Part shown: positions 42,849 through 46,748 of the stretch, in pieces
Numbering within the stretch: position 1 is the stretch's first letter
How the letters are laid out: each line of letters begins with the position of its first letter
Source of the DNA: Alphaproteobacteria bacterium
Lineage (GTDB): Bacteria > Pseudomonadota > Alphaproteobacteria > RF32 > CAG-239
Assembly (NCBI GenBank): GCA_016288295.1
Contig: JAEEYV010000028.1
Coordinates: forward strand, 1-46,748
Direction of reading: 5' to 3'
DNA: 46,748 bases
Translations under genes and position numbers: made by a program
Notes under the pieces: generated by a model
The model's input: the letters and a program-made list of their open reading frames with translations, nothing else
Told to the model about the DNA's origin: nothing
Databases searched by the model: none

Positions 42849-43217
42849 TTATTTTGTAAAAGCGTTTTTTAAATTATTGATGCTGTTTCTGGTATCTTCA
42901 ACAGCTTTTTTCTGCTCGGCTTTTTTAGCTTCATTTTCAGCTTTTTTGGCCTCAATTTTATTTCTTATTTCTTTCTTCTTTGCCTGCACCTCAGCCTTTT
43001 TAGCAGCCACCTTATCTCTTACTGCTTGTTTTTTGGCTTCAGCTTTTTGAGTTGCCTCAGTCTGAGCATCAGCTACAGAAGCCTTTGTATTTTCAACAGT
43101 TGCGGTTGCACTGTCAATTTTATTTTGAGCTTTGGTAGCCGCACTGACCAAATCAGCCTTAGCCTGAAACGCTGTCAAGCAACCGGCCGCCAACAATAAT
43201 GCAAATAACTTTTTCAT
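42849..43217 (-). CDS. Periplasmic Lys/Ala/Glu-rich coiled-coil protein, 122 residues
   Basis: Signal peptide MKKLFALLLAAGCLTAFQAKA. A Cys at residue 13 sits inside the hydrophobic core, not in a convincing lipobox. The mature part is one long charged helix: repeated K-A-E heptads (KKAEVQAKKKEIRNKIEAKK) ending SINNLKNAFTK. Strong GGGAGG site. Only 29 bases separate it from the 3' end of tRNA-Gly and no promoter fits in them, so it is probably made from the tRNA transcript. Function unknown; low complexity makes homology calls unsafe. Confidence 0.75.
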   Translation of the reverse strand: MKKLFALLLAAGCLTAFQAKADLVSAATKAQNKIDSATATVENTKASVADAQTEATQKAEAKKQAVRDKVAAKKAEVQAKKKEIRNKIEAKKAENEAKKAEQKKAVEDTRNSINNLKNAFTK

Positions 43218-43246
43218 TTATAGTCCTCCCAGTCAAAGTAAAAAAA

Positions 43247-43320
43247 TGGAGCGAGTAACGGGAATCGAACCCGCATTTAAAGCTTGGGAAGCTCTCATTC
43301 TACCATTGAATTATACTCGC
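43247..43320 (-). tRNA. tRNA-Gly (anticodon CCC)
   Basis: Acceptor GCGAGTA with TACTCGC (7 bp), D-stem ATTC/GAAT around AATGGTA, anticodon stem AGAGC/GCTTT with loop TTCCCAA (anticodon CCC), T-arm CGGGT TCGATTC CCGTT-type. Discriminator T and CCA are encoded (43247-43249). Confidence 0.93.
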
Positions 43321-43336
43321 ATTATCGAGTATAAAT

Positions 43337-43364
43337 TTTATAGTCTTATTTTTACTAAAAGCAA
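43337..43364 (-). promoter_or_regulatory. Promoter of tRNA-Gly
   Basis: On the minus strand TTGCTT (43364-43359), 16 bases, TATAAA (43342-43337). Transcription would begin about ten bases before the tRNA. Confidence 0.5.
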
Positions 43365-43387
43365 CAAAAATTATCTTTATTGCATAA

Positions 43388-43421
43388 GAAAACGGAAAAA
43401 ACTTGCGTTTTTCCCGTTTTC
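43388..43421 (-). terminator. Hairpin downstream of the 68-residue coiled-coil gene
   Basis: GAAAACGGAAAAAAC pairs with GTTTTTCCCGTTTTC with one mismatch, loop TTGC. It lies 60 bases past the stop. Confidence 0.6.
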
Positions 43422-43480
43422 TCATCTCGTGTTACTCAGGCAACAAATTCTCATTTCAGCAAACTTGTGCGAAAATGAAA

Positions 43481-43687
43481 TCACTCCTCCAAAACAGCAT
43501 TCTCTCGCCGAAGTTTATCGTTTGCAACACACTCCTCATTATAGAGGCTCTTCGTAATTGCAAGTTCTTCCTTCAATTTTTCAATTTGGCGCCTTAAATT
43601 TTCATTTTCTTGCACCAGCTGATCATAAGTCGGAAATAATGTCGGTTCCTGTGATGGTGCTGGAGCAGGTGTCTTAAAATTTGTCAT
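43481..43687 (-). CDS. Small coiled-coil protein, 68 residues
   Basis: Pro-rich start (MTNFKTPAPAPSQEPTLF) then one predicted coiled coil (YDQLVQENENLRRQIEKLKE, ...LRRENAVLEE) with leucines in heptad positions. No signal or membrane helix. Supported by a good promoter (43736-43763) and a 3' hairpin. The ribosome-binding site is weak. Possibly a protein-protein adaptor; family not recognised. Confidence 0.55.
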   Translation of the reverse strand: MTNFKTPAPAPSQEPTLFPTYDQLVQENENLRRQIEKLKEELAITKSLYNEECVANDKLRRENAVLEE

Positions 43688-43735
43688 AAAATAATTGTTT
43701 TTTAAATAAGTGAATAATAATGGTTTGTCGACTGC

Positions 43736-43763
43736 ATGCTAACACAAAGTTTTTATTAGTCAA
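43736..43763 (-). promoter_or_regulatory. Promoter of the 68-residue coiled-coil gene
   Basis: On the minus strand TTGACT (43763-43758), 16 bases, TAGCAT (43741-43736). Confidence 0.6.
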
Positions 43764-43821
43764 TCATTATCATCCCCTTGATAACCTTTTATTTTGGCTC
43801 GCAATAATAGACAAAAAACAC

Positions 43822-43850
43822 TTGCGCCAAACATAATTCTATGATAGCAT
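43822..43850 (+). promoter_or_regulatory. Promoter of the MORN-like repeat gene
   Basis: TTGCGC (43822-43827), 17 bases, TAGCAT (43845-43850); leader of about 25 bases to ATG 43882. Confidence 0.45.
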
Positions 43851-43881
43851 ATAAACATTAATAATAGGTAGGAATAAAAAA

Positions 43882-44358
43882 ATGACAAGATCCCAACAAA
43901 ATCAACTTCAAAGAACAGAAGATGCATGTCGAACCTATTATGACAACGGAAACATTAAAACAGAAGAGCTTCCTAACGGCACTTTTCATTCATGGTATAA
44001 AAACGGACAAATGCGAGAAGAACTACTCCCTGACAACACATGGCGTTTGTGGTACGAAAACGGAAATATGGAAGTAGAATTTCTTCCTAACAATATTGTA
44101 CATGAATGGTACGAAGACGGAACTCTCAAAAGCAAGGATTTCTCAGACGGACACAATGTCTGGATGTTTGATGAAAACGGCAATATGACACACCACCCCA
44201 AAGGCATGGAGTTTTATAGAGCCCTCAAAGCAGTCGCTCGAAGACACGTAGAAAAAGGAAATAAAAAAAATAAGACATTACCTAAAAAGAGTAAGCCACA
44301 AAAAGCAATTGAAATATCTATGGCTATCTTAAAACAACGTCTTCAAAAACACAGATAA
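43882..44358 (+). CDS. MORN_2/YwqK-like repeat protein
   Basis: A 158-residue protein. Four to five copies of a repeat of about 20 residues: YYDNGNIKTEELPNGTFHSW, YKNGQMREELLPDNTWRLW, YENGNMEVEFLPNNIVHEW, YEDGTLKSKDFSDGHNVWMF, DENGNM. The Y-x-[DN]-G-x-[ILM] pattern is that of MORN_2 repeats (YwqK-type proteins, sometimes annotated as antitoxins). The C-terminal 50 residues are basic and helical (KKNKTLPKKSKPQKA). No signal peptide. No toxin partner is seen next to it, so I do not call it an antitoxin. Own promoter and terminator. Confidence 0.75.
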   Translation: MTRSQQNQLQRTEDACRTYYDNGNIKTEELPNGTFHSWYKNGQMREELLPDNTWRLWYENGNMEVEFLPNNIVHEWYEDGTLKSKDFSDGHNVWMFDENGNMTHHPKGMEFYRALKAVARRHVEKGNKKNKTLPKKSKPQKAIEISMAILKQRLQKHR

Positions 44359-44372
44359 ACTAACCACGCATA

Positions 44373-44400
44373 AAGCCGCCCTTGTGGGGCGGCTTTTTTA
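44373..44400 (+). terminator. Intrinsic terminator of the MORN-like gene
   Basis: AAGCCGCCC (44373-44381) with GGGCGGCTT (44387-44395), then TTTTTTA. Confidence 0.92.
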
Positions 44401-44401
44401 T

Positions 44402-44479
44402 TGGGGCGAAAGATGAGACTCGAACTCACGACATTCGGTACCACAAACCGACACTCTAACCAACTGAGCTACTTTCGCC
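44402..44479 (-). tRNA. tRNA-His (anticodon GTG)
   Basis: Acceptor GCGAAAG with CTTTCGC; an encoded extra G (44479) faces C73 (44405), the histidine identity pair; anticodon stem TCGGT/ACCGA with loop TTGTGGT (GTG). Encoded CCA at 44402-44404. Confidence 0.95.
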
Positions 44480-44492
44480 ATTAGCTTATGAG

Positions 44493-44521
44493 GTTTTACA
44501 AAATATAATCTTGCCTGTCAA
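44493..44521 (-). promoter_or_regulatory. Promoter of tRNA-His
   Basis: On the minus strand TTGACA (44521-44516), 17 bases, TAAAAC (44498-44493), just after the mutL stop. Confidence 0.5.
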
Positions 44522-44532
44522 GCTAAAAAACA

Positions 44533-46347
44533 TTATCGATGAAACAATTTATCAATATCACTCAACTTCAGCTCAATATAAGTTGGACGCCCATGGTTAC
44601 ATTGCCCCGAATACGGCGTTTTTTCCATATCACGCAAGAGCTTGTTCATCTCTGCCAAATTCAAACTGCGCCCTGCCCGCACCGATCCATGACAAGCCAT
44701 TGTCGCACAAAAATGATTAACTTTTTCTTCCAAAGCAAAATCTTTGCCCCATTCTCTAATTTGTTCGGCCAAATTATGTATTAGCTCTTTTACATTGCAA
44801 TCCGCAATCAAAGCCGGTACTTCACGTACAATCACTGCTGTTGAGCCGAATTCCTCAATTACCAATCCCAATTTATCTAATTCTTCAGCATTTTCCAACA
44901 CGGCAATTTTTTCCGCCAGGGATAAATCAACCACTTCCGGAATTAATAACATCTGGGTAGGAATTTTTTCTTTTTCAGCTTGTGCCGCCTTAAATTTTTC
45001 CATAACAATCCGTTCATGTGCCGCATGCTGATCTACAATGATAATGCTATCTTCAGTCTGCGAAATTATGTATGTATTATGAAACTGCGCCTTAGCCATA
45101 CCTAACACACCACAATCTTCAACATTTTCCGCAACATCTTCAGTTTTGACCGAAAAAGTCTTGTGCAACTGCGGAATAACCTCATCTTCAATCATTCTTC
45201 GTGCCGAAGCCGAGCGTCCGTGGCTTGGCATCTGCCAATTCCTTACAGAATTCTCCCGCAAAAACATCGTACTACTACTGCTTACTTCATCTGTCGGCAA
45301 ATTGTCTTGCAAAATTTTTGAAAAGTCAGTTGTCTGTGCCGTTTGCATACTGCCTCGGGCAAGCGCATTCCTAACCACACTAATCAACAATCCGCGGACG
45401 GCATTGGCATCAAAAAAACGTACTTCGGCTTTAGTCGGGTGTACATTAACATCAACCAGTTCCGGTTTTACTTCAAAAAATAACGCACATATTGGATACC
45501 TGCCCAGCTCTAAAGCTCCCTGATAAGCAGCTTTTAACGCTCCAAGCAAAGTTTTATCTCTAACCGGACGATTGTTTACAAACAAATATTGCGACAGCGA
45601 ATTAGCTTTGTTATACGTCGGCAAACTAACAAAACCGCTGATTGACACATCATCTTTATGCGCATCAATCATCAATGAATTTTCACCGAATTCTGCCCCC
45701 ATAACGTCGCTTATGCGTTTTAATCTTGCATCAAACAGTTCTCCTTGGCATGCATTCAGAGCAATTCTTTTCTTTTTGTCATCAAACAAATAAAACGAAA
45801 CCGACGGATTAGCCAAGGCAATGCGATTAAGCACATCTATACATTGAGCCGTTTCACTCGCCCCGGTTTTAAGAAATTTTAGCCTTGCAGGTGTAGTATA
45901 AAACAAATCTCTGACTTCAATCGTTGTTCCTTTATTAGCCGCTACCGGAACCACTTTTTTTTCTTCTCCGCCGATTACATCTATTTTCCAAGCGCTGTCG
46001 GCTTCCTTCGTCCGTGAAATAATTGAAAGTTTAGCCACCGAAGCAATAGAAGGCAAGGCCTCCCCCCTAAACCCCAGATAATTTACATGAAACAAATCAT
46101 CATCCGGCAACTTTGATGTTGCGTGTCGTTTGACTGCCAACGACAATTCATCGGCACTCATGCCTTTTCCGTTATCTTTCACCACAATCAGGCTTTTACC
46201 ACCATCAACCAATGTAACCTCAATCGAGGAGGCGCCGGCATCAATAGCATTTTCAACCAACTCTTTTACCACCGAAGCCGGACGTTCAATCACCTCTCCG
46301 GCGGCAATTTGATTTACTAGATTGTTAGGAAGAATACGGATAGTCAT
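44533..46347 (-). CDS. mutL: DNA mismatch repair protein MutL (endonuclease type)
   Basis: A 604-residue protein. The N-terminal GHKL ATPase: IAAGEVIERPASVVKELVEN, DAGASSIEV, DNGKGM, HATSKL, GFRGEALPSI. The transducer domain follows (VDVNVHPTKAEVRF). The linker is at about 340-410. The C-terminal dimerisation domain contains the nuclease motif DQHA-x2-E-x4-E starting at residue 439 (VDQHAAHERIVMEKF) and ACHGSVRAGR. E. coli MutL lacks this motif, so this protein should nick DNA itself without MutH. It follows pgi by nine bases. Confidence 0.96.
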   Translation of the reverse strand: MTIRILPNNLVNQIAAGEVIERPASVVKELVENAIDAGASSIEVTLVDGGKSLIVVKDNGKGMSADELSLAVKRHATSKLPDDDLFHVNYLGFRGEALPSIASVAKLSIISRTKEADSAWKIDVIGGEEKKVVPVAANKGTTIEVRDLFYTTPARLKFLKTGASETAQCIDVLNRIALANPSVSFYLFDDKKKRIALNACQGELFDARLKRISDVMGAEFGENSLMIDAHKDDVSISGFVSLPTYNKANSLSQYLFVNNRPVRDKTLLGALKAAYQGALELGRYPICALFFEVKPELVDVNVHPTKAEVRFFDANAVRGLLISVVRNALARGSMQTAQTTDFSKILQDNLPTDEVSSSSTMFLRENSVRNWQMPSHGRSASARRMIEDEVIPQLHKTFSVKTEDVAENVEDCGVLGMAKAQFHNTYIISQTEDSIIIVDQHAAHERIVMEKFKAAQAEKEKIPTQMLLIPEVVDLSLAEKIAVLENAEELDKLGLVIEEFGSTAVIVREVPALIADCNVKELIHNLAEQIREWGKDFALEEKVNHFCATMACHGSVRAGRSLNLAEMNKLLRDMEKTPYSGQCNHGRPTYIELKLSDIDKLFHR

Positions 46348-46356
46348 GTTTTACTT

Positions 46357-46748
46357 CTACTTTCTGATTTTTTTGATTAAGGCAATCAATCCACTGGTTG
46401 AGCTATCATGTTGCCCGTAAATATTGCCTTGCAACTCTGGCAAAATACTCAATGCCATTTGCTTCCCCAGTTCGACTCCCATTTGATCAAATGAATCAAT
46501 ATTCCAAATAACGCCCTGCACAAAAACCTTGTGTTCGTACATAGCTACTAACATACCCAAAGTATACGGATCCAGTTTTTTGATTACTATTGTATTTGTC
46601 GGACGGTTTCCCTTAAAGCTCTTATAACGTCTTAATCTTGCAACTTCATCCCTGTTTTTTCCGGCTTTTGTTAACTCAACAGCTGCCTCCTTGACAGTCT
46701 TACCGCGCATCATAGCCTCACCCTGAGCCAACGCATTTGCCACCAAAA
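46357..46748 (-). CDS. pgi: Glucose-6-phosphate isomerase, C-terminal part (5' end outside window)
   Basis: About 130 C-terminal residues. The family signature is clear: [20 protein letters not shown], ...[29 protein letters not shown], then [17 protein letters not shown]. It interconverts glucose 6-phosphate and fructose 6-phosphate. Frame open to the window edge. Upstream gene of mutL on the minus strand and probably cotranscribed. Confidence 0.93.
   Translation of the reverse strand, partial: LVANALAQGEAMMRGKTVKEAAVELTKAGKNRDEVARLRRYKSFKGNRPTNTIVIKKLDPYTLGMLVAMYEHKVFVQGVIWNIDSFDQMGVELGKQMALSILPELQGNIYGQHDSSTSGLIALIKKIRK

Noticed and set aside
40556..43250. Classical genomic island integrated at tRNA-Gly
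   Set aside because: No integrase and no second copy of the tRNA 3' end was found at the far side near 40.6 kb. The location is noted only as context.
43246..43557. Plus-strand ORF of 103 residues
   Set aside because: It runs through the tRNA-Gly gene in antisense and has no coding character.
43882..44358. Toxin-antitoxin module based on the YwqK-like annotation
   Set aside because: No toxin-like neighbour is adjacent on the same strand; the antitoxin label of this repeat family is weakly supported.

Overview
The window is chromosomal DNA from an AT-rich member of the Alphaproteobacteria. The evidence is gene order: yqeY-dnaG-rpoD; recO-parC; tpiA-secG-pyrG-kdsA with a PpiD-type foldase gene divergent from tpiA; and a MutL carrying the endonuclease motif. 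Low G+C and lipid A/KDO genes fit an uncultured, possibly host-associated Gram-negative lineage (RF32/Rs-D84-like gut alphaproteobacteria are my guess; the species is not identifiable by eye). No integrase, transposase, CRISPR array or phage structural gene is visible.

Layout. 1-5 kb is an envelope/accessory stretch: a 3'-truncated two-domain adhesin-like gene with a broken 5' end, a secreted repeat protein, a paired-hairpin repeat, greA, and a DUF3015/DUF4105 pair. 5-9.6 kb holds yqeY-dnaG-rpoD. 9.6-14.4 kb is a glycan cluster: methyltransferase and GtrB-like transferase on the minus strand, then GT2, a polytopic membrane protein and GtrA on the plus strand. 14.4-23.9 kb carries recG, mfd, a DUF192 lipoprotein, an OmpA-like lipoprotein, recJ and DUF502. 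24-29.4 kb has rpsD and an operon of a catalytically degenerate sulfatase-fold membrane protein plus yejE-yejF. 29.6-33.2 kb is recO-parC-esterase. 34.3-38.6 kb is tpiA-secG-pyrG-pagP-kdsA with an inserted lipid A palmitoyltransferase gene. 38.7-40.6 kb is a ppiD-like gene. 44.5-46.7 kb is pgi-mutL.

The least ordinary parts are 33.3-34.2 kb and 40.6-44.4 kb. They contain small orphan genes, mostly on the minus strand. Most have their own textbook sigma-70 promoter (TTGAC[A/G/T], 16-17 bases, TAnnnT-like) and most end in a strong hairpin. Three consecutive genes encode related small membrane proteins, and the intergenic spacers between them (GC-rich hairpin followed at once by the next promoter) are near-copies of each other. 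This looks like an array of self-contained transcription units sharing a repeated spacer, lying on the 3' side of a tRNA-Gly gene. I do not recognise these proteins, and this array is my best candidate for something undescribed.

How the genes work together: most of the window is housekeeping (DNA replication, repair and topology; transcription; translation; nucleotide and triose metabolism) combined with outer-membrane construction (KDO synthesis, PagP, PpiD, Gtr-like glycan modification, lipoproteins).
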